Shown here: piece by piece, positions 44,857-55,970 of the stretch | How positions within the stretch are numbered: the first letter of the stretch is position 1 | How the letters are laid out: the number at the start of each line of letters is the position of its first letter | Assembly: GCA_905221605.1 (NCBI GenBank) | Contig: CAJNDS010002280.1 | Span: 150,001-214,000 of the forward strand | DNA: 64,000 bases | Direction: 5' to 3' | Source: Symbiodinium natans | Lineage: Eukaryota; Sar; Dinophyceae; Suessiales; Symbiodiniaceae | Notes under the pieces: model-generated | The model's database searches: none | What the model was told of the DNA's origin: nothing | Seen by the model: the letters and a program-made list of their open reading frames with translations, nothing else | Position numbers and translations under genes: made by a program

Positions 44857-44937
44857 AGCCCTTAAAGCCCTCAAAGCCTGAAACCCGAAGTGGGGCTCCC
44901 GGCGCTGCCCACATGGATGCCCGGACAGCGCCTCGAA

Positions 44938-45062
44938 GCTACCATATAAAGCAACATACAAGGCTCAAAAGGCTTTCAAGGGCCTTAAGAGGGCTTTAAA
45001 AAGGGCTTTAAGCGGCTTTAAAAGGGCTTTAAAGGGCTTTAAACGGCTTTATAGGGCTGTTT
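44938..45062. repeat. GGGCTTTAAA decamer-like repeats
   Basis: About eight spaced GGGCTTTAAA/CGGCTTTAAA units. Confidence 0.7.
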
Positions 45063-45195
45063 TAAGGGTTAGGGCTTGAAGGATAATCAAGGGGCTCGTG
45101 GTTTAGAGTAAGGCTTGGGAGCTTCGCTTTCGGGCTTTTGGTGCAAACAAAGACACTTTCAGCTTCTAGGGCTCAGGGCACTTCGAAATGAGCCT

Positions 45196-45308
45196 CTACA
45201 AGGAAAGCGCTGGGGAGCCATGTGGGCGTTCTATGCTTCTACAGTCGTCAATGTGCAGTCTCAGGCTCAGCTCCTCCACAATCGCGGCCACCTGCGCCCG
45301 GTACCAAC
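45196..45308 (-). CDS. Terminal exon, possible Tudor-like fold
   Basis: Acceptor GCGCTTTGAG|, 36 codons and TAG in matching phase. WYRAQVAAIVEELSLRLHID followed by DCRSIE recalls the core of Tudor domains ('WYRA.V..i.....v.V..iDyg..e.v'), which bind methylated arginine/lysine. The aspartate-tyrosine-glycine turn is DDC here, so the call is tentative; coding status itself is firm (most third positions G/C). Confidence 0.5.
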
Positions 45309-47016
45309 CTCAAAGCGCTTCCTACTTCCCAGACGGAGCGTGTGGCTTAAGGGATACCGTCTCAACGAGGTTGCAGGCAGTTCAGCATGGTATCAGAAAT
45401 GTCCGAGTACGAGTTCGATGGCTTGGGGGGGTATTTGGAGTGTTGGTCCTAGAGGTGCTTGGGAATCAGGGAAGCAGGGACACTGTAAATCTCTTTAGAT
45501 GTTGATGCAGGGGGAAGGAAGGTACCCTCATTCCCTCATTCTATACTCAGCACTAGTAGAACAACTAGAACACTTGGGCTCCACTGGAGTGACTGCGATG
45601 TGCCGATGCTGAAGTGAGCTTTTGGGAGTTGAACATGAAGAGGGCCCCTATGCAAAAGCAAGCAAGCCGGGAGTTTACCTGGGAGGTTCGGAGTTCAGGG
45701 CCTGCCGAGGACAACCGGAAGCTTCATTGAGCTGTCACGACCCATGATCTTACATCTGACAGGGCTTCCAGTTTAGGGTGTAGGGTTTAAGTGAGCTTTC
45801 GGTCATGGACTAAGGCCCCCGCCGAAAGCACAGATCAAGCTCAAACCCTAAACTCACCCACACGCAAACCGTTCCCACAGCCATCAGCGCTCGAATTCGT
45901 GCATGTCAGGGACAGCTGAGGTTGCTCAAAGCTTTCAGGCGCTAAGGTGGACTTAGGGTTGCAGGTTTACGGATCGTTGAAGCCCCACGTGCCATGCCAA
46001 CTACCCGTGGCGGGTGCCTTGAAAAGTCAAGAGGTCCCCAAACCCTCAACTGAAGACCTGATCCATCTGCCGCCCAAAATGCAGAGGATGCCAACGGCCG
46101 ACGGCCCTGCCACCTTTGCCAGCTGCTCGGCCAGGCGCGCAGCACACCGTGCCTGAGAATGGACGAGCTTACCTGCGGGAGCCTTAAACCAAAGACCCTA
46201 CACTAGGATGGCCCCTCTGAACAACATGCCTGAATATGATCCTCTTAAACGCCAGTAAGGGAAACTGTAAAATGTCCCAAGGCCCTACCTAGTAAACTCT
46301 AAACCGTTCAAGACAAAGCTTGCGCTCAGTTCGGTGCAGGGGTTGAGTGGTACCAGTGGCTTCATACGGGGACGTGGAGATGCTAGGTGTCGAGCTAGCG
46401 ATCGAAACATCTAAAGCTTCGGGGTCAAGGGCAACGACTAGGGACCCTATAGCAGAGTCTACAGTTTCGAGGCAAGGGTTACAGGACCTAGGGCTAAAAG
46501 CCGGGTTTGGGGGCTTTATGCTGAGTTCTATTGTCCCGCTACTTGCAGGTCTTGGTGAAAGTACCTTACCACCTGAATGGCATACCAGAGTGCCTGAGGG
46601 CTTTGGGATTCTAGGTCTTAAGGGCTTCTACTCCTGATTAGGAATCGAAGGCCTCCTCAGCATGCATGCGCGACCCGGCGCTGTTGTCGACCGTCCGTGT
46701 ATGGCTGATGCGTTCACCTGCTTTGCATGCTCCGGTCAGAAGGTTTGGATGTTGGGGCTTGATTCTTAGGGAACTAGAGACTTCAAGGCTCAGAGGTTTG
46801 GGAGTTTAGTGGCTGGAGTGGTGCGGCTTTTGAAGGCTATTAGGTCTGATGGCCCGGGGTGTCGGAGAGGAGGGATAGGGTGTAGGGTGTTAAAACGGTT
46901 TCTGACATGTACCGTCGATCAGGGCGTGCGCCGTGCAGTGCCCTGGCCCAACCCACCCGCATCTAAACCTTGCAGGGTGATCAGGGTTTAGGTTTAGGTC
47001 TTCGAGCAAGTGTGGC
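45309..47016. other. No confident gene
   Basis: A 96-codon plus frame at 46347-46637 (GVELAIETSKASGSRATT) is open but has no splice evidence. Confidence 0.35.
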
Positions 47017-47310
47017 TTACAACAAAGGAAACTTGAAATGATTCCGTTGCAAGTTGCAGCTCCTGAATGGGAGGTTGACGTGGTCAGCTTCGACAGGCTC
47101 ACTCAGCTCTACGCCTCGACCCTCCTCACCGGACAAATCGGTCGGTGTCCAGCAGCGCTTGAAACATGTCATGTGGATGCACGGCACCCATGGCGTGGGT
47201 AGACCGCAGCCAATTGCGGCGTTGTTTAGGGCAGAGGAGTTTGCTTCAGGATGCGCTTCAGCTACTATACCAAGGATCCCTATAGCATCGTCAACGCACG
47301 GCATGGTCCA
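47017..47310 (-). CDS. Probable terminal exon, Cys-containing unknown protein
   Basis: From MPCVDDAIGILGIVAEAHPE the minus strand is open for ~97 codons to TAA, including PWVPCIHMTCFKRCWTPTDL and VELSEPVEADHVNLPF. The frame extends further upstream into Gly/Pro-rich sequence that is probably intron. The CxxxxxC..C cluster could bind a metal or form disulphides. No family recognised. Confidence 0.5.
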   Translation of the reverse strand, partial: WTMPCVDDAIGILGIVAEAHPEANSSALNNAAIGCGLPTPWVPCIHMTCFKRCWTPTDLSGEEGRGVELSEPVEADHVNLPFRSCNLQRNHFKFPLL

Positions 47311-48888
47311 GGGGGCAGGCCCACCCCCGTCCCCTTCCCCCCGCCGGGGTGCCCATCCCCAGACCAATCCTAAACCGGAAACTCTGAATCCAAGCTCCAG
47401 AACCCCAGGCCCTGAACCCAAGAAATTCGCCTGACGTAGCGGTGCCAGCCGAATCCACTTCCCAGGCGAGCATCGACACGGGCTGTCCTCCCTGCAGGGT
47501 GGAGAGGTGGAGAGTTGGGGTAGATGTAGCATAAGCTTTGATTAGGCTTTCGACTCCAGAGTTAGTCTGTGGACAGATAGCTCGATTGTCGGAATTCCCC
47601 TTGTGGCGAGCACATTCGAGTTGGCATGTCGTCACCGCTTTCACCTCTTGCCTTCTTCTAGAGGCTCACAAGATTCTCGGTTCCGACTTGAGTTCTGGGT
47701 GCTGTGGCCGGGACTCCATAATGACATTTGCGGCGATTCTGAACGTTATTACAGGCGTCATGACGCTTGAGTTCAAATCCATGCATATGACAGCTGTTCG
47801 GTGAGTGCGGCACTCGCGGGTGACGGAGTGGCTCATAGGCTCATACAACGTGACAATCTTGAGCAATGGTCCCAGTTTCTTGCGCGGTTTTTCCCCCAGT
47901 GCATGGACTGGTAGCAGAGAGAACGGAGCCGATTGGACCTTGACAAGGGCGGCTCGTGGGAGAGCGATGCCTTGTTGAATGGGCTCTGTGGCTCTCGTGG
48001 CGAAAGACGCCGTAATCGGCCTTGCAGCTAGGATGCACCTTTGCTGTTACGTTGAATGCTAGCGGCGATTCGGCACGTCTGGCAACTCTCTAGGTTCCTT
48101 AGATCGATGTCGGCTCTCACAGCCCAGATGCGACATGGGCTCGACATCGCTTGGCGCATCTTTCTCAGAGTCTGACTGAGCGAGGAGGTTGTTGTTTGGC
48201 CCGCTTTGCCGTCGCAAAATGGAGTTAGTGCGCGGCTTTGCTCTTAACGACGTTCCCAGGTATTGAAAAACCGAAACCCTCAACAGCTAGTTTTATTGCT
48301 GCAAGTCCTGTGTTGCAAAACTGCGAAAGGCACCCGCTCCTCGAATTTACATGGACTATCCTGCGCCTCTTCAGTAGTCAACACAGGTTGTATAAGTCGC
48401 CATAGCAAGCATCCCCGCACCAGGAGGCCTTGCCAGGACTCTCCAGAAGCCCCGAGGGCTGATTCTGCACGAAGGCATCGTCCCGCAGACGCCCTGAGGT
48501 TTAAGGGGACTTCGCGGCGCTTAGAGTCTAAGGCTTCAGGGATTGGAGGTGGGAGGTTCAGACTCAGGCATTGTGTAAAGTTTGGGGTCTGGCGGGCTTG
48601 CAGCTTCCAAGGCCTTGTTCTACGGGTTTGGGGGGTCATGAGGGGTGGACTGGGTTGGAGACACAAGTATTTCCTTGGAGCCGGGAACATTTTTCATCGA
48701 TAGAAACGCATGTTATCGACAACGCAATCCAGGGTTCAGGCTCTTAGCGTCGATGGTTTGAGCCCTTGTGGGCATGCGGTTTGCCCTCAATCCTGCACCA
48801 CGAACCTGAGATGATTGCTTGGTAGAGATATGGGCCCTTAGGCGTCTGGGCGTTTATGGGTTCCGACTACTCAAAAGCATAAAAAAAG
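47311..48888. other. Coding-like but unresolved
   Basis: 47535-47765 is open in two plus frames (WTDSSIVGIPLVASTFELAC; MTFAAILNVITGVMTLEF) and 48263-48703 in both strands; I could not choose. Confidence 0.35.
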
Positions 48889-49229
48889 AGGTTTCTGCTT
48901 CCCGAACTTCTCGAACCTCTTGCCATGGTCCGGCTGCCAAAACCCCAAACGCAAAGCCTCTGCCGCGCCAGGCGCCAGTTTAGGGTTTAGGGTTTAGGGT
49001 TTCGGGTTTCGGGTTTGGGGTTTGGGGTTCGGGGCTTAGGGCTTAGGGCGTAGGGCTTAGGGCTTAGGGCTTAGGGCTTAGGGGCTTAGGGGCTTAGGGG
49101 CTTAGGGGGCTTAGGGGCTTAGGGCTTAGGCGGTATGACCCTGAGCTAACCCTGAAGCTCAAGCCTCCCAACTTGGCTCGGCGGGATGCCTGCGTAGAAC
49201 TGGTGCGACGGAAACCAGCTGATGCCAGG
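48889..49229 (+). CDS. Two exons flanking a telomere-like array
   Basis: About 48889-48977: FLLPELLEPLAMVRLPKPQ, SLCRARR, donor CGCCA|GTTTAGGG. About 49158-49229: acceptor ACCCTGAAG|, LKPPNLARRDACVELVRRKP, donor AGG|GTTCATTCC. The array at 48978-49135 would be the intron. Phases as placed do not match, so one border is off by a few bases. Confidence 0.42.
48978..49135 (+). repeat. Telomere-like array, TTTAGGG to GGGCTTA
   Basis: GGGTTTA, GGGTTTC, GGGGTTT and then (GGGCTTA)n, (GGGGCTTA)n variants. Confidence 0.92.
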
Positions 49230-49269
49230 GTTCATTCCTCGGCGCGCGCGCGCGCGCTCGTGCGTCCCT

Positions 49270-50284
49270 TTTTGGATCCCTATTATAATACGGCACCTTA
49301 TAACACGGCACCTAATATTTAGGGTACCCCAAAAGGGATCATAATTTTGACCACCACCCTTATGAAGCCTGAGGCCAGAGACCCGAAACTTCGGGCTTGG
49401 GGTTTAGAGGGTTTGGTTCGGCCTTCTTGGATTCAGGGTCGAGGGAAAGCTCTGCAGAACAAAGGGGAGTTTCTAGGGATTCTAGGGAAAACGAGCCACG
49501 ATCCCTCCCTGCTGGCATTCAACCGGGCCCACCCTCTCAAGCCTAGCAGCCTGCCCAGAAGGGAAATACCCTAAACCTAAGCTTCGAGGAAAAATCCCTG
49601 AACCTAAGCTCCAAACCCGAACCGATTGAACAGGTGCTCAAGCAGAAGACTTAAAAACTCAATATAGCCACAGCTGCCCTCAAAATCCGACGGCATATGC
49701 CCCACAGTCGGAATTCTACGATCGAACCTTTTAAAGCTGCTGACTTGATCAGTCACTATTCAAGACCTAGATTTTGCTGCGTGCTCTAGACGAGAAGCCT
49801 TTAAGCCCTGTGCCACAGCCGTAGTAATATCAGAAAACCCCAAACCTTGATTGAATGCAGCAAAGGTGTCGATACTGCAGCGCAAGGAACTGTAAGGCGC
49901 GACCTCTGCGGCGGGTGAGGGAGGGCTGGGGGCTTCGGGCTCAGGACATCACTCACTGGTCAGGGCTAAGTGGCTGCTTTCAACGCTCCAAGATTCGGGA
50001 TGAAACGTTTTCCGCTGCAGGGCTGCGGCATGTTGATCGTTCTCTGCGGGGTTTTCAGGCCGTGTGGGAAAGCTGGCAGCAGATGAGCAACCCGTTCTCT
50101 TCGTAGCGAGAGTTTCGTGTAGCGTGTGTCCGGACCATAAGCCGCACTGTTCAACTGGATATGCCGAAATCTGTGTACTGAAAGCCCTTAGCAGCCCCAA
50201 ACGTAAACTAAAGTAAAACTTAAGCCCAAACGAAAAAAGATACCCCCTTCCAGAAGCCCTCGCATGCACGGGACCTTGGATCAC
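49270..50284. other. No confident gene
   Basis: Short repeat-like TATTATAATACGGCACC/ACACGGCACC motifs at 49280-49320. Minus frame 49949-50284 and plus 49855-50106 overlap each other. Confidence 0.35.
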
Positions 50285-50363
50285 CAGACGCTCAAAGAGC
50301 GAAATGGAGAGCCCGGCGTCCTTTCAATGGAAAGCTGGGTCCCATCTTCGAAGTTCCAGGCCC
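50285..50363 (-). CDS. Probable exon after telomere-like array
   Basis: Acceptor CGGTTGGGAG|, 25 codons (AWNFEDGTQLSIERTPGSPF, RSLSV), donor TG|GTGATCC. The TTTAGGG array (CCCTAAA on the coding strand) ends ~15 bp before the acceptor. Confidence 0.45.
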
Positions 50364-50378
50364 CTCCCAACCGATTAG

Positions 50379-50435
50379 GGTTTAGGGATTAGGGATTAGG
50401 GTTTAGGGTTTAGGGCTTAGGGCTTAGGGTTTAGG
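50379..50435 (+). repeat. Telomere-like array, short
   Basis: TTTAGGG with ATTAGGG and GCTTAGGG variants. Confidence 0.92.
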
Positions 50436-51282
50436 TTAATACCCCTTAACGAGCCATTTCGTGCCGCAGTACAACCTGCGTATAAATGGGGGGGGCCTTG
50501 CTCTGTCCTTGGACTCTGCTCTTGGGGTTAAGGCTGAGACCCAGAGACGAGGATTTTGCAGGCTTTGGCCTCTGACAAGCCTTCTATTTCAAATTCTGCT
50601 GGTCTGCACCCTGCACATCTAAACCCCTGCAGTGCCTCCAAGCCCTGGACGCCGCAGAGAACTTGCAATCGAAGACCGCAAGCACCCCCAAAAAACTTGA
50701 GCCGTACACCCTCAAAGTCCCTGAGCCTCCCCACCGAGCCTCTGTGAGCTGGCTTTTCAGAATCGGCCGTAGCTGCTTGTGATCGCCTAAGCTTCGAGGA
50801 CCTAGAGTCTGTCAATAAGGTTTCGTGCACAAGCCCGAGCCCGAAACCCGGCCCTTCTCCCTCAGCCCTTTGCACAGTTGAACCTTCACACGTTCTAGAA
50901 CAACGCAAGTGCTAGAATTGCTACAGCTCCGGAATCTGAAGGGCAACAAAACATCACAATACCAAAGATATCCCCGTTGCAGCCGAGCGGCCGAACAAAC
51001 AGATTTGCTTTGCCTGCTTGGCAAACGTCAGCGGACCTGGCCAAGGCAGTTAGGCTTCAGTCCATCCCACCACTTGCCAGAAGTGGGAAGAGTCACAAAC
51101 AAATATTCCGAGAGCATGCGCTTGCCGTGGTGTGTAGACTTGTGCACCCCACAGTAACCAGCACCAAGCAGAAACTCAAAACCTTCTGAAGCCCAAAACC
51201 TAAAGATGACGCTATTTTTCGCACCGAGTTTCTTTGGACAGCCCTCCTCAATGTAACCCCGTGCATCCATTATAAACCCCCC
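50436..51282. CDS. Coding-like region, strand unresolved
   Basis: Minus 51028-51270: HHGKRMLSEYLFVTLPTSGK, WWDGLKPNCLGQ (about 65% G/C third positions). Plus 51030-51187: SADLAKAVRLQSIPPLARSG, EHALAVVCRLVHP. Both are protein-like; the minus one is preferred. Also a 126-codon minus frame at 50528-50908. Confidence 0.35.
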
Positions 51283-51417
51283 TAAGCCCTAAACCCTAAA
51301 CCCTAAACCCTAAACCCTAAACCCTAAACCCTAAACCCTAAACCCTAAACCCTAAACCCTAAACCCTAAACCCTAAACCCTAAACCCTAAACCCTAAACC
51401 CTAAACCCTAAACCCTT
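51283..51417 (-). repeat. Telomere-like array (CCCTAAA)~19
   Basis: Nearly perfect. Followed by a pyrimidine tract and the acceptor at 51461. Confidence 0.97.
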
Positions 51418-51461
51418 TAATGTCCATAGGCCTGCGTCTCCTTGCCCTCTCCCCCCTCTAG

Positions 51462-51527
51462 GTTTTACCTTGGACCCTTAAGCTTGTACCCTTGGGTTTT
51501 GGGGGACCCTGTTTCAAGATCCTTAAG
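51462..51527 (+). CDS. 66-bp exon, strong splice signals
   Basis: Acceptor CCCTCTCCCCCCTCTAG|G, 22 codons VLPWTLKLVPLGFGGPCF plus KILK, donor AAG|GTAGTATG. Phase 0 on both sides. Confidence 0.5.
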
Positions 51528-52020
51528 GTAGTATGAGGGGCATATCTGGAGTATGTTCAGGGGAACCTTTAGGGGTACAACCCTGGGGGTACGAGTCCTA
51601 ATCCCTTGACCCCCTAGCTCCGAAACCCCGAAGCTTTCCAAGCGCGTCTGAGAAGGCACAGAGCTTCGGGCTCCGTGGCTTGGCCCGCCTGAGAGGCTTC
51701 GAGGCTTGGAGGGCTTGGAGGCTTAGAGGGCGTAGAGGGCTTAGAGGCTTAGAGGCTTCGAGGGCTGAGAGGCTTAGAGGCTTAGAGGCTCAGTTCTTAG
51801 TGTCAACATCGTAGGCTTAAGGTGTCAACATTGTAGGGGTTGAAGGATTCAGTCGCCCTGGATTCAGAGCTCAGCGTTGTGAACTTGTGAACCCTTGCAA
51901 CCAATCTTGAGGCTAAAGTATCTAGGGCCCTGTGGGTCCTGTTCTCCTCTGTAATCTTCTGGGTTCCTGCAACCCTGAAAGCTGAAGATCCCTCCTGTTT
52001 TTCGTGTCCCAGACCAGGGG
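51528..52020. other. No gene; GAGGCTTAGAGG repeats
   Basis: 51690-51800 consists of (A)GAGGCTTAGAGGGC-type units. Confidence 0.6.
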
Positions 52021-52133
52021 TCAGGCCTCATCCACGATCACTTGCCAGAACACAGGGGCGCCGTCCTGGAGCTGCACGCTGAAGAGTTTTGAGGGCTTCG
52101 CCGCTTTGGGGGCTGGGCTTGAGGCCACGGAGT
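52021..52133 (-). CDS. Terminal exon with telomere-like acceptor
   Basis: Acceptor TTTAGGGCTCAG|, 36 codons and TGA, nearly every third position G/C: SSPAPKAAKPSKLFSVQLQD, GAPVFWQVIVDEA. One of the clearest exons of the window. A short CCCTAAA run (52137-52165) supplies the intron end. No family recognised. Confidence 0.65.
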
Positions 52134-52516
52134 CTGAGCCCTAAACCCTAAACCCTAAACCCTAGGCCCTGAACCCTGAACTTTCCACCTCGACTGGACT
52201 GTATAGGGTATGTCGATGATTGCTTGGAGCCCGGAGGTACAGCGTGTTACCTTTCGGGTTACTAACAGCTTTTGCATTGTGATCTCGTAAAGCGTGGTCT
52301 AGTCGCTATTGGTTGGAAAAGTCTGTTCACCGCAGTGAACACATGTTCTTTGAGGAGTTGTTGCGTCGCTCTTCTTGCTTCCTGCTGCGTCTTGTACGTG
52401 GAGGATTTGGGGTATGAAGCTCGGCTTCTTCAGGTGCGCTTCATGCAGCCGAAACAGAGTTCCTGACGACAACATCTGACTCTTCAACACAAACCACCAA
52501 AACCCCAGCAACAACT

Positions 52517-52991
52517 CTAGATTGCAAGAGCTGCCGCCACACAGGTCCTCCCCAAAGCGGCGCCTAAACGGCGAAAGCCGCGTTGCAATGCTCTGACATC
52601 TTCATCACCCAAAGACATTGAGAGCGGGGAACTCGAGCAGTATTGAAGCCGCATTTCGAAATGTTCATTGACAATGTGGCCGAAGCCCCATGGCAAGGTT
52701 TGCACAACATGCCCTCTGCAATCTGGAGTTCGGGCAGAAAAAGGTCCCAGAACCTGCTGATGTCCCTCGCCGTTGAGTAGGTTGCATTTTGCAGGCATCA
52801 TTGTAGCATGTGACGTAGCAATTGCGTGTTTGGAGCAGATGCAGCCGAACAAAGAGCGACTCTCTGGTTTCAGCTTGCATGGGGAGACTGCCCAGCAGGA
52901 ACCACAGAAACTGTGGCAGGCTTGTGCGTCGAGTCAATGCTGACTGCTTGGACGCTTCTCGCAGTACTTGAAGAGTGGGCAAGGAACACAA
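52517..52991 (-). CDS. Probable two-exon gene 3' end, tiny intron
   Basis: Downstream part (52517 to about 52750): VLGPFSARTPDCRGHVVQ, WGFGHIVNEHFEMRLQYC, EDVRALQRGFRRLGAALG, stop TAG. Upstream part (about 52805-52991): LPQFLWFLLGSLPMQAET, SLFVRLHLLQTRNCY. They are in different frames. A ~53-bp GT-AG intron (TAC|GTCACATG ... ACATCAGCAG|G) joins them in phase 0. Unknown function. Confidence 0.42.
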
Positions 52992-53126
52992 GGCCTACGG
53001 GGCCTGTGAACTTTCTTGGCCTCATCCAGCTTTCAGGCTTGGAGAAAGGCCTGAAGCCTGTTCAGAGCCTTGGCGCAAAGGGTCTAGGGCTGGGCGTGTG
53101 CCTGAGCAGGCAATATGCCCTTACAG

Positions 53127-53315
53127 AAAGCGAGCTTTGAGCACATGGGCATGGAGGAATCCGACAGCATGGTTCCATGGAGCACGGCTCCCGGCGCTCC
53201 TCGGCCAATGCTTGCACCACAGCCATGCGACGGCAGGACACCTGAGGAGCGAGAGGAGCTTTTTGTCTGGGGGATCTGGGCTTCAGGAGCCCCACTTGAG
53301 CCACTGAAACCCTAA
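53127..53315 (+). CDS. Probable terminal exon
   Basis: Acceptor ATGCCCTTACAG|, 62 codons and TAA: EHMGMEESDSMVPWSTAPG, RTPEEREELFVWGIWASG. Another plus frame is equally G/C3-rich, so the frame is not fully certain. Confidence 0.42.
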   Translation, partial: KASFEHMGMEESDSMVPWSTAPGAPRPMLAPQPCDGRTPEEREELFVWGIWASGAPLEPLKP

Positions 53316-53451
53316 ACCTGAGGAAGTAAGTTGTGGAAACAAAGGGCTGACGCGCCAGGCAACTGCAACGAGACCCAGATGAGGGAACTTACAACACTGT
53401 TCACATGACCCAGATCATTGTCTGTCATCAATGGTCATCACTCCGCAGTTG

Positions 53452-53757
53452 CTAAGGGCTCTTGGGCTCTTGGACCTGAGAGGCAGCCAGGGAGCGCAGG
53501 TGGTGAACACGATGTCCGCCTCGCTTGCAGGTTGAACCCTGAACCCTGAACCCCTTAAAAATGAAACACCTATTATTGGACTTTGTCTCCTTGCGCAGGC
53601 CGGTCAGGAAGGAATACAAGACCTCCACTCTAGTGTTCCCGAAAGCAAACTCAAGTGGGAGAAGGTAACAACCCCTCATTTCTGAACGACATTGTCTTTG
53701 TACTTTCCTCCCATGGTCTTCCACGGGATTGAAAGTTCTCTCTTGTCGTTTTCACCC
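53452..53757 (-). CDS. Probable exon(s), unknown protein
   Basis: Open on the minus strand after CGACAAG| : KVQRQCRSEMRGCYLLPL, EFAFGNTRVEVLYSFLTGLR, then a GGTTCAGGGTTCA run and a Cys/Arg-rich tail to TAG. The telomere-like GGTTCAGGG in the middle could be an intron start. Confidence 0.45.
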
Positions 53758-54169
53758 TTGTCGTCTTATAAGCCAATGTCGTAGTTTTCCATGAGGGGCG
53801 GGGCTGTCAGGACTTTCGGCGCAGTTTCGGTCCGTCATTCAGCTTCTAAGGCCCTCAAGAGGGTGGACCCCAAGAACCAAGACCCAAAGCCATCGACTCT
53901 CTCGCTCAGACATAGCATCCCGACGTATAGCAGATGCACCTCAGAAAGTACTGCTGACACGACGGTGTGCGGACAATGGGACTTTAGTGACTTCAGTACG
54001 TAGCGCTTGAGTTTGGCACCCGGAGGCTTAGGACTCAGAATTAGCACCACGAACCCTCACGCAGCCTCCCGGAGCTCAGCCGCGCGAGCTTCAGCCAAGG
54101 CCTGGACAGACCAGGCTATGGCATGGAACCCTCAGCTCATTTGGGGCTTCTGGTGTTGAGGGTTCCGCA

Positions 54170-54919
54170 TTGGCCCTAAACCCTTGGAGTATTCAGAAAC
54201 TGCAAACCTTAACCGTAACCCCATCGCCAAAGCAGTTGGGCCACAATTTTTCACAGGTAGGAGTGACCAGGGCTGAGGGCCCCAACCTCAAACCATCTAA
54301 ATACTATTTGCTCAAAGTACAGGCGAGATTGAAGGCCCTGGGTTGTGATTGCCCTCTGAACCCCCGATGGCCACAAGAGTACCTAAGCCACGTTGGCCCT
54401 CACGTGCCAAGCCCAACAGGGGTCTACTTCGCGAGATCCCAGCGGGCTACAACATACCACTCCGACCCAGTACAGCAAGCTCCACAAAGTTGGAACCCCA
54501 TGCCCCAAAGGTATTCTAAAGGGAAACCCAGCTCTAACCATCATTTTTTAGACCATGTTCCAACGTTCTGGAGTTTACTGTACACACTCCAACAAGCCCT
54601 TCTGGTCTTGGCTGCTGGTGCAGGTGACCGGTCACGGCAGCAACCAGGCCACGAAGGGTGCTCTTTTTGATGATTTGATGGTCTGCCAGCATTTTTGCTG
54701 CCAACATTTGCCACCGGTTGAAGAAGACTTGTGAGGATCCCTGAACGCCCCAAGCAAGACGCGCAAAGCCTTGCAGATGCTAATGCTCTGGTATCGAGCG
54801 TCTGCTCCGGCGACCCATGCACTTCCAAAATCATCGGTGCTGTGCGTGAATTGCAAGTCCACACTCTCGACACTGAACCACAAAGCCTGAAAATCCTTGC
54901 CTCGGCTTGCCGTGGCTAA
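54170..54919 (+). CDS. Two-exon hypothetical gene
   Basis: First part (54170 to about 54630) is a 150-codon open stretch: SKYYLLKVQARLKALGCD, PQEYLSHVGPHVPSPTG, FLDHVPTFWSLLYTLQQALL. It has no ATG at its start and so begins as an exon. Possible donors GTGCAGGTGACC or GTCACGG near 54625-54632. Second part (about 54718-54919): PKQDAQSLADANALVSSV, GAVRELQVHTLDTEPQSLK, stop TAA. No family recognised. Confidence 0.5.
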
Positions 54920-55093
54920 CCCGTGTGAACCCCGAGATCGCCAGCTAAGGGAAGGCTGCCAGGCTGCTGGACCCTAAACCCGAAACTCCGAAAACCACCG
55001 GGGGGGAAGCACCTCCTGGTAGGTCCGGCGCAGCTGCTCAAACCTGGCACCTGTGAAAGGCTTTGAGTTTTGGGATGTATGTGTTTGTTTTTT

Positions 55094-55119
55094 GGGGGGG
55101 GGGGGGGGGGGGGGGGGGG
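55094..55119. repeat. G26 homopolymer
   Basis: Longest of about a dozen G/C homopolymers (10-26 nt) in the window. Confidence 0.98.
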
Positions 55120-55132
55120 AACTCCGGCTCAC

Positions 55133-55316
55133 CTGAAGTAGCAGGGAGCAGAGGCGACAGGAGGTCAGACAAGAGGCTCATGAGAGCTTCATGAGGCTTC
55201 ATGGCTCTAGTGCACTCTCTCTCTGTCACACCTTGAGACCCAACCTCTGTTGCCAAGCTTTTTGACTCCTTACCTGTCAGGCTTGTAGATTCACCCTTAG
55301 GAGCGGTCAACCACAC
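55133..55316 (-). CDS. Probable exon, good splice sites
   Basis: Acceptor GAGATAGAG|G, 61 codons including WLTAPKGESTSLTGKESK and MKPHEALMSLLSDLLSPLLP, consensus donor CAG|GTGAGC. The donor lies 14 bp before the G26 tract (C26 on this strand). Unknown function. Confidence 0.52.
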
Positions 55317-55569
55317 CTCTATCTCTAGCTCCTGTTAAAAAGTTGCTCTGGGGCTGAGCCTTAATGTCTTATCCAGTCACTAAGGGCTTCTGATGCTCGG
55401 CTTAGTTGTTTTGACGATTTGAGAGAGGGCACTTAGGGTTTAGTGCTCCAGCCTGAGCTACACCCACAAAAGCCTAGACACACCCACCCGCCCACCCACC
55501 GACCCACCGACCGCCCACCAAAAAATGAAGTAAGTGCAAAGACAATGACTGAGCGATTGCATGGTCATC

Positions 55570-55632
55570 CCCAAAATAATAGCGAAAGCGGACACCCCGC
55601 CAGGGTACGCCTGATTTCGGAAACCCCCACAT
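55570..55632. mobile_element. Degenerate MITE-like family A fragment
   Basis: CCCCAAAATAATAGC at the left and CTGATTTCGGAAACCCCCA at the right recall family A ends. Confidence 0.4.
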
Positions 55633-55970
55633 GAATATAACCATGCATATAGATAAAGATACAACCATAAATGTAGACAAGCATGGGTGCGTGTATATAT
55701 ATATATAATGGGTAGATAGTACAAGACTCTGGATAAACCCTTACTCCGTACATGCCTCCATGCGTAGCCAGACCCTGACAACCAAAGCCTGAACCCTTAC
55801 CCATGCCTCCTGTGCCGTGCTTCATCATGGCACTGTACCTGAGGAGCCGGGTCTCGAGTGTGAAAAGAAAGACATCTCCAAACCTACCCCCGCCACAGGC
55901 TTTGAACCACAATCGCTGAACTTGGACTTCATTCGCTTCTACAGCCGTGAAGACCTAAACACCTTGAGCT

